Below are positions 1 through 7,482 of a DNA stretch of 33,490 nucleotides, piece by piece. The translations under genes and the position numbers were made by a program. The stretch is from Oscillospiraceae bacterium (GTDB lineage Bacteria; Bacillota; Clostridia; Oscillospirales; Oscillospiraceae). The stretch's first letter is position 1; the number at the start of each line of letters is the position of its first letter. Below the pieces are notes generated by a model, which had not been told where the DNA came from, did not search any database, and was given only the letters and a program-made list of their open reading frames with translations. The stretch spans positions 1 through 33,490 of the forward strand of contig WQSX01000031.1 of assembly GCA_009787625.1 (NCBI GenBank). The letters are read 5' to 3'.

Positions 1-132
1 GCCGATCACGCATTTCCTTACTTCACTCACAGACTTGGAGCTCCAACGGGAGCCTCACAAATAATCACCCTCTCCACATGCACAAACTGCCGCAATGACG
101 ACGCGAGGCTGATTGTGCAGGGGTATAGGTAA
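1..132 (+). CDS. Class B sortase, C-terminal end (partial at window edge)
   Basis: An open frame enters from the left edge and ends at a TAA at 130-132, giving 43 visible residues. They contain TLSTC (Cys at visible residue 27) followed nine residues later by Arg in DDARLIVQG. This is the arrangement at the end of class B sortases, where the catalytic Cys of TLxTC and an Arg on the next strand form the active site; the catalytic His would lie upstream of the window. Such enzymes are membrane-anchored transpeptidases that attach proteins to the Gram-positive cell wall. A rho-independent terminator begins 21 bases after the stop, which supports a real gene end. The frame has no visible start here, so gene length and substrate motif cannot be judged. 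Family assignment rests on the short C-terminal motif only. Confidence 0.72.
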   Translation, partial: ADHAFPYFTHRLGAPTGASQIITLSTCTNCRNDDARLIVQGYR

Positions 133-153
133 GGAATGTCAGGAGTTAGACAA

Positions 154-178
154 GGCGACCACAAAAGGTCGTCTTTTT
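154..178 (+). terminator. Rho-independent terminator after the sortase
   Basis: GGCGACC (154-160), a six-base loop, GGTCGTC (167-173) and a run of five T. The stem is 7 bp with one G-U pair. It lies just after the sortase stop codon and faces the convergent kinase gene that ends at 251. Confidence 0.7.
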
Positions 179-184
179 GTTGCC

Positions 185-213
185 TGTAGGGGTGGCATTC
201 TGCCGCCCCTACA
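185..213. repeat. Palindromic intergenic repeat (GCCCCTAC family)
   Basis: Two 13-base arms, TGTAGGGGTGGCA (185-197) and TGCCGCCCCTACA (201-213), pair with a single G-U and a 3-base loop. It sits between the convergent sortase and kinase genes. The GCCCCTAC edge recurs at 11498-11505 in another palindrome, so this is probably one of a dispersed family of small palindromic repeats. It could also act as a bidirectional transcription stop. Confidence 0.55.
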
Positions 214-250
214 GAATACGTTGTATTCATGCGGTTGACTTGATAAATCA

Positions 251-3223
251 CTACCCAAGCTCGCCCATCATCCCCACAGCCGTCTCATGGGCTGAGGCGA
301 AATCGAAGTCTTGTATCTGGCGGCATAGGTCGTCTGAACCCGGAATCCTTCTTAACTCATCTAACATATTCACTATGTCAGCACTGCGGTCTAACAGCAG
401 TGGAGTAACTTTTTCCAGCAGCGCCAGAGCCTCTGCCTTGCTTAACATTTCACTTTCGGCTATCGTCTCTGCTTTGACCTCGCCGATATCACTGAGAACC
501 CGCTCCAACTCTTGCTCCAGTGCTGAGAGCTCTTTCTTTGTTGGCTGGCGTCTCATTACTAATTTTTGTTCGACATCGAAAGCTGCTTCAAGCAGCTCAT
601 TTTCGTAGATAAGTCCTGCGGCACCCTTTATTGTGTGTGCAGTGCGGTGAGCGGTCGCAATATCGCCTTCATCTAATTGTTTCAGCAATTTTGAAAATGC
701 ATCACTGTGACCCCTGGAAAAGTCCGCTCTCAATTTTTCGAGCAATTCAGGGTTCGTTTGGAAACTATGGATATCTCTTTTCTTAGCCGGATTTTCTGCA
801 CTTGCCTTTAAAGCTGCCTCTATCACTTCAGGGGGCTGCTTATTTTTGATATACTTGATCAAAGTGGAGTTTAAGCTCTTCGTTTGAATAGGTTTCGACA
901 TAAATCCGTCAAAACCGTCTTTCATAAATTCTTCCGCTTTGCCAATCATTGCATTTGCCGTGAGCACAACTATCGGCGCATCATACCCCAGCTCACGCAT
1001 CTGCAGCATGGCATCTGTACCACTGATTCCGGGCATCATGTAATCCATGAAAACAATATCGTAGACCTCGCCATTTTTGACTCTGCTTATTGCCTCGTAA
1101 CCACTTTTGCATGTTACAATTTCTAAATCATAAAAAGCAAGCAAACCCTTTGCTACATACAGATTTTCTTCAACATCGTCAACAACCATTACTTTTCCGT
1201 AAGGCATAGACTCAGGCTCAAATGAGAAGCGTTTTCTTACAGACAAAGTATTCTCTTCAAGTTGTTCCAGTCGCAGTGCCAAATCTTTTCCAAGCACGTT
1301 TTCACTTAATGCTTTTTGAGGTATTTTCACAACTACGCTTGTTCCCTCATTTACCTTACTGCTTATTTCAACCTCTGCACCCATCATTTTCACTAAACTG
1401 AAAACAATAGGCATTCCCAGCCCTGTACCTTCGATAAACCTGTATTCGTTCTCATGATAGCGGGTATATTCATTACTCAAGTCGTTTACTTGCTCAGGTG
1501 TCATTCCAAGTCCGCTATCACTGATAGAGATTACAAGTGTTATTTTTTCCGCATCTTCACTGTCTTTTTCGCATGAAAAAGATAGCCCAACTGTCCCTTC
1601 CATGGTGTATTTGAATGCATTCGACAGAAGGTTACTAATGACTTGAATAATGCGAATTGGATCACCTTCAAGATTTGTTGGCAGGCTTTCATCTACATGC
1701 ACACTAAAGCCTATGTTTTTACGTCCAACATGCGATTGTTGTATGTGCGACGCATCAACAATCATACTTGCCACTTCATATTTTTCGCCAATAATTTCAA
1801 ACTTACCCGCCTCTATTTTTGAAAGGTCGAGTATGTCATTGACTATGCCAAGCAAGGCGTTTGCCGCATTGTAGACTTTGCTGAAAGATTCTGCCGTTTG
1901 AATTGGCAATGCGGGGTTATGGAGTTCGATTTCCGAGACGCCCATAACCGCGGTAATCGGAGTGCGGATTTCATGGCTCATCCTCGCTAAGAAGCTGCTC
2001 TTTGCCATGCTTGATGCCTCTGCAAGCTCTTTGCTTTGCCGTTCCTCTTGCAATACTTTTTCAGCTTGCACTTTTGCCACTTCTGCTTCACTTTTTCTCC
2101 GTGCCTCTTCCACCTCTTGGGTGCGCAGATTGTTTATTTCGCGCATCATAGAACGCACTAAAAAGTTTCCGCCAATCGCAGATAAAGCGAGCAGCCCGAC
2201 GGTAACTATTATGACCAACATATATCGCATGTCAAGCATGTCATCATGGCTTGAAAGCACTACTATTGACCAGTCTGTGCCGATAATGGGTGTAATACTG
2301 CCATAGCTGAATGCACCAACATCAAGCCTTATAGCATCTGATGTTGGTGTTCCGAGTTGAAACATGCCATTTTGCAGACAGAACCTATGATTATATAGTG
2401 CATCTCTCAGCTCAGGATTGACCTCTGCTTCCGGCACAGGTGGAAACGCCGGCAACCCATCCGCTGTCGTTTCAAGCTCCCCTGCACTGTCAATGCGTAC
2501 ATTACCATACTTGTCAATTAGGTATCCACGTCTATGTTCTAGATAAAAACCACCGAATGTAGCATCAAAAACATCAGTAAACGGCGAACCTATTGTAAAG
2601 ACACCCACAAATCGACCTTGATAGTATACTCTATGGTTAGACCATATATATAAATCCCAGTTGCCATGCTCATCCGGGCGGGATCGTTGGATATTGAGGA
2701 TAAAGGGCATCTCCGAATCTCTGGCATCAAAAAACCATTGACTCACTTCCCCTCCGCTAAGTTGCCCCCAAGACTCAAACTCGTCAAGCGTTAGGTTTAC
2801 ATTAAAATTATAACCTCTGAGTGTCTCTGCGACAGTGAACATGAAATAGGCATACGGCCATGTTGCGGCATGTCCCATCATTGCTTCAAATGCCGCCGCC
2901 TTTGCCACTTCGTCAAACTCATTGTCAAGCCATCTGGCTATTGCGGTGGAGTATGACATCTGATTCATAAGAATCATGTGCGGGTTCATATAGACCTGAA
3001 AATTAGCCGCTGCTTCAACAGAGTATTGTCTGGAGATTCGCAAAGCAGAATCGTCTGCAATTTCTCTTGATATGGCGAAACCCATCCACAAAATAACAGA
3101 CGCAATTACTATAGGAATTACAAAGTTTAATAAATGCACACGAACGTCAAGTAACAGGCTCATGTAATCATAAGGCTTTTCTTTTGCGTGAGGTTTTGCG
3201 CTATTTGTTTCATTTTCTGACAT
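251..3223 (-). CDS. Membrane hybrid sensor histidine kinase (Cache-HisKA-HATPase-REC-Hpt)
   Basis: A 990-residue sensor kinase. A membrane segment at about 31-51 and another at about 333-353 bracket a roughly 280-residue extracytoplasmic region that looks like a double Cache ligand-binding domain; the ligand is unknown. A charged coiled-coil linker (360-405) leads to the H box ARMSHEIRTP with phosphoacceptor His417, the N box (Asn531/Asn535), DSGLGM (Asp569) and GTGLGM of the ATPase. A receiver follows with acidic pair Asp682/683, phosphoacceptor Asp727, Thr755 and Lys777, then an Hpt domain with His863 in AHTIKGAAG. About 80 helical residues follow the Hpt domain. All catalytic residues are present. 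There is no HAMP domain and no response regulator next to it, so output probably goes through Hpt to a distant regulator. The start has GGAGG 6 bases upstream. From HisKA to the C-terminus it closely resembles the kinase at 28290-32651. Confidence 0.93.
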   Translation of the reverse strand: MSENETNSAKPHAKEKPYDYMSLLLDVRVHLLNFVIPIVIASVILWMGFAISREIADDSALRISRQYSVEAAANFQVYMNPHMILMNQMSYSTAIARWLDNEFDEVAKAAAFEAMMGHAATWPYAYFMFTVAETLRGYNFNVNLTLDEFESWGQLSGGEVSQWFFDARDSEMPFILNIQRSRPDEHGNWDLYIWSNHRVYYQGRFVGVFTIGSPFTDVFDATFGGFYLEHRRGYLIDKYGNVRIDSAGELETTADGLPAFPPVPEAEVNPELRDALYNHRFCLQNGMFQLGTPTSDAIRLDVGAFSYGSITPIIGTDWSIVVLSSHDDMLDMRYMLVIIVTVGLLALSAIGGNFLVRSMMREINNLRTQEVEEARRKSEAEVAKVQAEKVLQEERQSKELAEASSMAKSSFLARMSHEIRTPITAVMGVSEIELHNPALPIQTAESFSKVYNAANALLGIVNDILDLSKIEAGKFEIIGEKYEVASMIVDASHIQQSHVGRKNIGFSVHVDESLPTNLEGDPIRIIQVISNLLSNAFKYTMEGTVGLSFSCEKDSEDAEKITLVISISDSGLGMTPEQVNDLSNEYTRYHENEYRFIEGTGLGMPIVFSLVKMMGAEVEISSKVNEGTSVVVKIPQKALSENVLGKDLALRLEQLEENTLSVRKRFSFEPESMPYGKVMVVDDVEENLYVAKGLLAFYDLEIVTCKSGYEAISRVKNGEVYDIVFMDYMMPGISGTDAMLQMRELGYDAPIVVLTANAMIGKAEEFMKDGFDGFMSKPIQTKSLNSTLIKYIKNKQPPEVIEAALKASAENPAKKRDIHSFQTNPELLEKLRADFSRGHSDAFSKLLKQLDEGDIATAHRTAHTIKGAAGLIYENELLEAAFDVEQKLVMRRQPTKKELSALEQELERVLSDIGEVKAETIAESEMLSKAEALALLEKVTPLLLDRSADIVNMLDELRRIPGSDDLCRQIQDFDFASAHETAVGMMGELG

Positions 3224-3285
3224 TTATGTCCTCCACAAAGCTAATTTCGCAAAATATTTTCATAGCTCTTCATTTTTCATCACAA

Positions 3286-3314
3286 ACTATATCATAAAAA
3301 CAACCATAAAACAA
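3286..3314 (-). promoter_or_regulatory. Predicted sigma-A promoter of the hybrid kinase
   Basis: On the minus strand TTGTTT (3309-3314), 17-base spacer, TATAGT (3286-3291), about 63 bases before the kinase start. The spacer ends in TTTTATGA, as in the promoter at 21839-21867 upstream of the second kinase. Confidence 0.55.
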
Positions 3315-3315
3315 C

Positions 3316-3348
3316 ATAAAAAGACCATGCCCTTTAGTTTAGGCATGG
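3316..3348 (-). terminator. Terminator of the 140-residue gene
   Basis: Minus strand CCATGCC (3342-3348), 10-base loop, GGCATGG (3325-3331), then TC and a run of five T (3318-3322). It lies 40 bases after the stop codon at 3389 and directly before the kinase promoter. Confidence 0.7.
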
Positions 3349-3388
3349 CTTTGTGTGGGTTGCAGCTTTCTTTTTTTGGGTTAGTATA

Positions 3389-3811
3389 CTATGTTCTTGC
3401 GTATTGTGTTGTCGAGGGTACTCCCACGGGACTTCTGAGTGAGTTGACCAGTTTGCGCACACCTTCCATCTCGGCTCCTGAGTATAAGTTTTCTGATTTT
3501 GCATGGTCAAGAAGCAGAGTGATGTTCCATGTGCCGTTTGCAACCTTGACATCCATGATGTGCTTGAAGCCTCTGTGAACGGACCATACATTGATGGCTG
3601 ACCACTCAAATTTCATTTTTGATGCGCGGATATTATCTATGAAGTTCAGAGCGTCTTTTAGTGTATCTCCCTCAAGTGTGTGGCATACTACTTCGTCGAT
3701 CTGTGGTTTTGTGTGGGTTTGGTTTTTCGGGTTGCTCGGATTGCTCCGATTCCCCTCATTTTCTGCGTTTAGTGATGTTCCGAAAGCTGCTGATGGTATT
3801 AATCCGTACAT
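3389..3811 (-). CDS. Hypothetical protein, 140 residues
   Basis: I do not recognise this family. The N-terminal 40 residues are rich in Asn, Ser, Pro and Lys and look disordered. From about residue 42 it looks like a compact alpha/beta domain with the helix DTLKDALNFIDNIRASK, then strands around FEWSAINVW, HIMDVKVANGTWNITLLLD and a C-terminal helix. There is no signal peptide or membrane segment, and a single Cys. GAAAGGAGA lies about 7 bases before the ATG, so the start is well supported. The gene has its own terminator at 3316-3348. Upstream it is separated from the only good promoter (4070-4098) by a 37-codon ORF and a strong terminator at 3836-3884, so its expression is probably controlled by transcription read-through. 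Confidence 0.75.
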   Translation of the reverse strand: MYGLIPSAAFGTSLNAENEGNRSNPSNPKNQTHTKPQIDEVVCHTLEGDTLKDALNFIDNIRASKMKFEWSAINVWSVHRGFKHIMDVKVANGTWNITLLLDHAKSENLYSGAEMEGVRKLVNSLRSPVGVPSTTQYART

Positions 3812-3835
3812 AATAATTCTCCTTTCACGTAACGA

Positions 3836-3884
3836 ATTTAAAAAACAGTCGAAAGCATTTTGGTTATTACCAAGCTTTCGACTG
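3836..3884 (-). terminator. Leader terminator / candidate attenuator upstream of the 140-residue gene
   Basis: A perfect 11-bp stem, CAGTCGAAAGC paired with GCTTTCGACTG (arms 3846-3856 and 3874-3884), with a 17-base loop that can form a smaller stem (TTGGT/ACCAA), followed on the minus strand by six T (3840-3845). It ends only about 25 bases before the start codon at 3811 and no promoter fits between. A sequence inside the upstream ORF (GCTTTC on the minus strand, 3933-3938) could pair with GAAAGC of the terminator 5' arm and act as antiterminator. Confidence 0.6.
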
Positions 3885-3913
3885 CATTTTTCTATTGTAG
3901 CGTGTGAACGTTG

Positions 3914-4027
3914 CTACGATGTGTGCGACTTTGAAAGCCGGCTGCAAGGCATTACGACACGGCAAACACTGAGAGCCACGTTGTCTCTTGCTACTATATT
4001 CTCGTGTCTCTTTGTTGCTTTTCTCAT
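3914..4027 (-). CDS. Small ORF, possible leader peptide (37 residues)
   Basis: ATG at 4025-4027 has AAGGAG 10 bases upstream (4038-4043) and a good promoter about 40 bases further upstream. The 37-residue product starts MRKATKRHENIVARD and ends SKSHTS; it is basic with two Cys and has no membrane segment. It matches no family I know. The ORF ends 30 bases before the terminator at 3836-3884, and its last codons contain the bases that could pair with the terminator arm. That is the layout of a leader peptide in an attenuator, but it could also be a free small protein or a chance frame inside a structured leader RNA. Confidence 0.45.
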   Translation of the reverse strand: MRKATKRHENIVARDNVALSVCRVVMPCSRLSKSHTS

Positions 4028-4069
4028 AGTCACCTTGCTCCTTTTTATTTTTTTTAGTTTACGCTGTTA

Positions 4070-4098
4070 ATGATACAGCATATTTTATTTCTCGTCAA
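4070..4098 (-). promoter_or_regulatory. Predicted sigma-A promoter for the leader ORF and 140-residue gene
   Basis: Minus strand TTGACG (4093-4098), 17-base spacer, TATCAT (4070-4075). It drives a leader of about 250 bases before the start at 3811. Confidence 0.65.
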
Positions 4099-4170
4099 TG
4101 CCAATAATCGCCAAACATATATCACTACACATTGCAGTTTTCGTCAAATGCGACATAAACGGTGGTTGTT

Positions 4171-4566
4171 CTATGTCTTTTTGGTGAGCTTTTTTGTGCA
4201 TTTTGGACAAGTGACTATAATTTTGCCCTTACCGCGCGGGACTCGGAGGCGGTTTTTGCAGTCGGGGCACTTGATGAATTTATGCGTTCTCCGCTGTTTC
4301 AAATTCCCGAAAAGACGTTTTATTTTCGTGCGTATCGGCCACCAGTAGCGGATAAATACGTCATTTTCCCTTCTGCGCTTGCTTATGTTGCGGGATAGCA
4401 TTCTGAAAATCACCATAGCAAGTATAAAGTACGATAAATACAGCAACGGCAAATGCCCGATAACAGCGTACAGCACTGATACCAAAAAAGAAAGAATTAT
4501 CAGTGCTACACCCAAATGGTCAGGCCCATACCGACCCTGCATGAATTTTCTAAAAAAATTTTTCAT
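4171..4566 (-). CDS. Small membrane protein with C-terminal zinc ribbon
   Basis: 131 residues. Two hydrophobic segments at about 18-36 and 40-56 form a helical hairpin, followed by a very basic stretch (KRRRE) and a zinc-ribbon with CPDC (Cys100, Cys103) and CPKC (Cys120, Cys123) separated by 16 residues. The ribbon is probably cytosolic. Proteins with this build are common in Clostridia but have no assigned function. The gene begins 16 bases after the nucleoside kinase stop and is probably the last gene of the dnaD-to-kinase operon. GGGG lies 7 bases before the ATG, a weak ribosome site. Confidence 0.75.
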   Translation of the reverse strand: MKNFFRKFMQGRYGPDHLGVALIILSFLVSVLYAVIGHLPLLYLSYFILAMVIFRMLSRNISKRRRENDVFIRYWWPIRTKIKRLFGNLKQRRTHKFIKCPDCKNRLRVPRGKGKIIVTCPKCTKKLTKKT

Positions 4567-4582
4567 TGTTGTACCCCAACAA

Positions 4583-5524
4583 CTACCTGTCGTAAATTCC
4601 GCCGCCTATGAATTCTCTCAGTATCGAGTCTTTTGGAACGTGCTTTGAGTCTATTTCTGCAAACTCCATCAGTATGGGGCGCACTGAGTGCAGTTCTTCT
4701 TCCCGCCTTGCGCCGCCGGGGATTGCTGTTATTGCATCTTGGGCAAATTTTTTCATTATCGGCACTTCATATGCCATTGAAGAATCAAATAGCAGGTCTG
4801 CTTTGTATTTAAATGGTGAAATGTACTGTTTTTCGCCGTCTCTGACATTTGCCCACATTCCGAGTGTGCGCTCTGCTCCCATACCTCTGAAGAAATCGTC
4901 TCTGACAACACGGCGAAGGAGTCTCGTCCATGTGCGTTTAAAGTAGATATCGCCATCGTTTACTATATCGGAACGTGCGCTTATGTAGAGCTTGAACGCC
5001 TCGGGATGATCCTCTGCGAGTAAATCGTTCAAGGCGTGGATACCCTCGAAGATAACTATTTCGTCACTACTCAGTTTTAGTGGGAACTCGCCCTCTGAAT
5101 CTCTTTTTTGTGTGTTGAAATTAAAATGCGGTATTATGACTTCATTTCCTCTTGATAGCTCGTCGATGTGCTTATCCAGCAGTTCAAGGTCTAAGCAGTG
5201 CGGAGACTCAAAATCATACTCTCCGTCAGATGTTCTTGGGGCTGTCTCAGGGTCACGGGAGAGGTAGTATTTGTCCATGGACACCGTGTGTGCATGGATT
5301 CCCATTTTATTGATTGCATCGCATATTTTCTGAGCTGTAGTCGTTTTGCCTGAACCTGAAGGTCCTGACAGCAAAACCACGTTGCACATCGGTATTCTCT
5401 CAAATATGCTTGCCGCCGCCTCGTTTACTTTTCTGTTATAGATTGCTTCGCATTCTTCGGCAAATCCTTTTGGGTCGTCTGTTGCTCTTTTGTTTATGTC
5501 GCTTATGTGGTATGGATAGGGCAT
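4583..5524 (-). CDS. Uridine kinase-like nucleoside kinase (P-loop)
   Basis: 313 residues of the phosphoribulokinase/uridine kinase family. The Walker A loop is GPSGSGKTT at 54-62; MDKYY at about 82-86 followed by SDGEYDFESP is the usual nucleoside-binding part; IVFEGIHALND resembles the Walker B region. It should phosphorylate a nucleoside with ATP in the cytosol; the exact substrate cannot be told. Many clostridial relatives are about 550 residues with an N-terminal TGS-like domain. Here only about 45 residues precede the kinase fold, so this is the short form. GAGGA lies about 11 bases before the ATG. It is cotranscribed with the hemZ-like gene 35 bases upstream. Confidence 0.85.
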   Translation of the reverse strand: MPYPYHISDINKRATDDPKGFAEECEAIYNRKVNEAAASIFERIPMCNVVLLSGPSGSGKTTTAQKICDAINKMGIHAHTVSMDKYYLSRDPETAPRTSDGEYDFESPHCLDLELLDKHIDELSRGNEVIIPHFNFNTQKRDSEGEFPLKLSSDEIVIFEGIHALNDLLAEDHPEAFKLYISARSDIVNDGDIYFKRTWTRLLRRVVRDDFFRGMGAERTLGMWANVRDGEKQYISPFKYKADLLFDSSMAYEVPIMKKFAQDAITAIPGGARREEELHSVRPILMEFAEIDSKHVPKDSILREFIGGGIYDR

Positions 5525-5559
5525 AGTTTATTCTTCCTCACTAATAAAATTTTCACTCG

Positions 5560-6729
5560 CTAGTATATGTACCTGCTAAGTGCTTTAAGTTTTTTCTCGA
5601 TTTTGTCCGGGCGGTTTATATATTCGAGAGGGTACTTTGCGTTGAACTCCCGCTCAATTCTGCTGCCGTCATTTGATACGAATTTTGTCACTCCGCCACC
5701 ACCAACGGCAAGGACTGTGCAGAGTTCTTCCATCATGCAGATGTTGTATATACACTCTTTACCCGGCTTGCTCCAACCTGTGTTTTCAAACCCGCCTGAA
5801 ATATATGATTGGCGGTATATATAGTATGGCTCATACTTTTCGTTTGTGAGTTTTTCCGATGCATAGTCCAGCTTTTCGCCGACCTCTTCTCCACTCGGTA
5901 TGCGCTCATTTTCCTCCATAATACGCGAACCTTTTTTGAGTGCCAGTGTGTGTACTGTGATGTTTTCGGGGTCGAGTGCACAAACCTTATCTAGCGTTTT
6001 AATGAAACTCTCCGTAGTATCTGTAGGCAGTCCGGCTATTATGTCCATATTTAACTCAACGTTCGACCTCTTTATAAGTTCTGCCGATTTCGTTATATGT
6101 TCCGAAGAATGATCCCTTCCGATAGCCGCTAACACAGCATCATTCATTGTCTGCGGGTTCAGGCATATGCGGCTTGCGCCGTGAGTTTTTATCAGCTCTA
6201 AATTTTCTTTTGTAATTGTATCCGGCCTGCCTGCTTCTACAGTGTACTCTCGCAGGTTTTTAAAATCAATAGTTTTTTTAATTGTTTGCAGAATTTTTTC
6301 TAAGTTTTCATTCGGCAGTGCCGTCGGTGTGCCACCGCCCATGTATATGCTTGTAACTCGCAGTCCCTGTTTGTCTGCTACTTTGGTGGTTTCTTCGATT
6401 TCGGCTATCAGCGTTTCGGTGAACGGGGCTGTCAGGCTAAATGATTTTTCGACATTGTTGCTTACAAAACTGCAATACGCACAGCGAGTTTTGCAAAATG
6501 GTATGCCTATGTATAGAGCTATGTCCTTTGGGTCGAGGGTTTTTCTTAGGGCTATAGCCTTTTGGGCGGTTTGAGTGATTTTTTGCGCTCTATCCGGCGC
6601 CGCTTTGTATTCCTCAGCGAGAATCACTTGCGTTTCCTCAGGGGTTTTGCCTGAGTTTAAAAGTTTCGCTGCCACTTTTGCCGGGCGTATGCCTGTGAGC
6701 GTACCCCAAACTGTCTGCTCCGCAATCAT
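5560..6729 (-). CDS. hemZ: HemZ-type radical SAM protein (coproporphyrinogen III dehydrogenase-like)
   Basis: 389 residues from the chosen ATG. The N-terminus has LTGIRPAKVAAKLL as in HemZ proteins. The radical SAM motif IGIPFCKTRCAYCSF places the [4Fe-4S] Cys at 79, 83 and 86. MGGGTPTAL and the later NMDIIAGLPTDT fit the SAM-binding barrel of the HemN/HemZ group, which can decarboxylate coproporphyrinogen III without oxygen. No other haem gene is nearby and HemN-like proteins include non-haem enzymes, so the reaction is uncertain. It is shorter than the B. subtilis protein (about 500 residues). Start: AAAGGA lies 12 bases before the ATG at 6727-6729. A GTG at 6750 would add seven residues but has poor spacing. 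It follows the MBL gene closely. Confidence 0.82.
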   Translation of the reverse strand: MIAEQTVWGTLTGIRPAKVAAKLLNSGKTPEETQVILAEEYKAAPDRAQKITQTAQKAIALRKTLDPKDIALYIGIPFCKTRCAYCSFVSNNVEKSFSLTAPFTETLIAEIEETTKVADKQGLRVTSIYMGGGTPTALPNENLEKILQTIKKTIDFKNLREYTVEAGRPDTITKENLELIKTHGASRICLNPQTMNDAVLAAIGRDHSSEHITKSAELIKRSNVELNMDIIAGLPTDTTESFIKTLDKVCALDPENITVHTLALKKGSRIMEENERIPSGEEVGEKLDYASEKLTNEKYEPYYIYRQSYISGGFENTGWSKPGKECIYNICMMEELCTVLAVGGGGVTKFVSNDGSRIEREFNAKYPLEYINRPDKIEKKLKALSRYIY

Positions 6730-6762
6730 ACTAATGACCATTCCTTTCACTAACCCTCAAAG

Positions 6763-7377
6763 CTAAAAATGACCCAACGCCTCTCTCATGTTGCGGTTGA
6801 ATTTTCTTTCGTTATCCAAAGTTGTTGATTCGTCGTGACCGGGGTATACTTCGTAGTTGCCGTCCAAATCCGCAAGCCTTTTTAAGCTCTTTAGCATAGT
6901 AGGATAGCTGCCGCCCTCAAGGTCTGTTCTGCCACAGTCACCTGAAAACAGGGTATCTCCGGTGAATAGCGCATCTTCACATTTTAGGGTCACTGAACCC
7001 AGCGAGTGGCCGGGTGTTTCTAAAACTGTCACTTTAAGAGCACCTATTTCGAGCTCATCGCCCTCTCTGTAGAAGTTGAGTTTGCTGTCTGTACTCAGTT
7101 TGTGGCGGTTACCTTTTGCGTCTTTGTCGTATTCAAGTTCATGGATATATATGGGGATTTCTGTAACTTCCACCAACTCTTCAAGAGCCATTATGTGGTC
7201 GAAATGTCCGTGGGTTATGAAGATAGCTACAGGAGTCAGGCTGTTTGACTCAATGTAGTCGAGTATAGTATTAGCCTCTGCTCCCGGGTCGATTATGGCG
7301 CATTTTTTCGAGTTTTCATCGGTAAGAATGTAGCAATTTGTCTCCAGTTGCCCAACAGGTAGTGTTTTAATTAGCAT
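6763..7377 (-). CDS. MBL-fold metallo-hydrolase (glyoxalase II-like)
   Basis: 204 residues with the complete metal site of the metallo-beta-lactamase fold: THGHFDH (His56, His58, Asp60, His61), His124 in TPGHSLGS, Asp141 in FTGDTLF and His181 in YPGHDE. The length and order match the compact cytosolic glyoxalase II-like hydrolases common in Firmicutes, which cleave thioesters or related substrates; the true substrate is unknown. GGAGG sits about 8 bases before the ATG. The next gene (hemZ-like) begins within about 35 bases, so the two are cotranscribed. Confidence 0.88.
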   Translation of the reverse strand: MLIKTLPVGQLETNCYILTDENSKKCAIIDPGAEANTILDYIESNSLTPVAIFITHGHFDHIMALEELVEVTEIPIYIHELEYDKDAKGNRHKLSTDSKLNFYREGDELEIGALKVTVLETPGHSLGSVTLKCEDALFTGDTLFSGDCGRTDLEGGSYPTMLKSLKRLADLDGNYEVYPGHDESTTLDNERKFNRNMREALGHF

Positions 7378-7399
7378 GCAAATGCCTCCTTATTGTGTA

Positions 7400-7442
7400 A
7401 CCCCTGCCCTCTTTAGTAAAGAGAGTGGCCCCGCAGGGCCGG
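7400..7442. repeat. Pair of short palindromes between dnaI and the MBL gene
   Basis: CTCTTTA-G-TAAAGAG (7409-7423) and GGCCC-CGCA-GGGCC (7427-7440) stand side by side in the only sizeable gap (about 105 bases) of the minus-strand operon. There is no T run for a terminator in either direction. They look like part of a small repeated element or an RNA processing site. Confidence 0.4.
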
Positions 7443-7482
7443 GTGATTTGTTCCCACATCTCTCGCCATTGCCCATTATAAA

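Noticed and set aside
27..251. Minus-strand frame of 74 codons at the left edge
   Set aside because: It is antisense to the sortase end, the terminator and the palindrome, and has no homology signal.
1962..2306. Plus-strand frames inside the kinase genes (several over 100 codons)
   Set aside because: They are opposite-strand shadows of well-conserved kinase domains, with no start signals of their own.
3334..3609. Minus-strand frame of 91 codons overlapping the 140-residue gene
   Set aside because: It overlaps a frame with a clear ribosome site and terminator, and runs into the terminator stem.
3840..4065. Known riboswitch in the leader of the 140-residue gene
   Set aside because: No conserved core of c-di-GMP, TPP, SAM, cobalamin, glycine, purine, preQ1 or fluoride classes could be found by eye.
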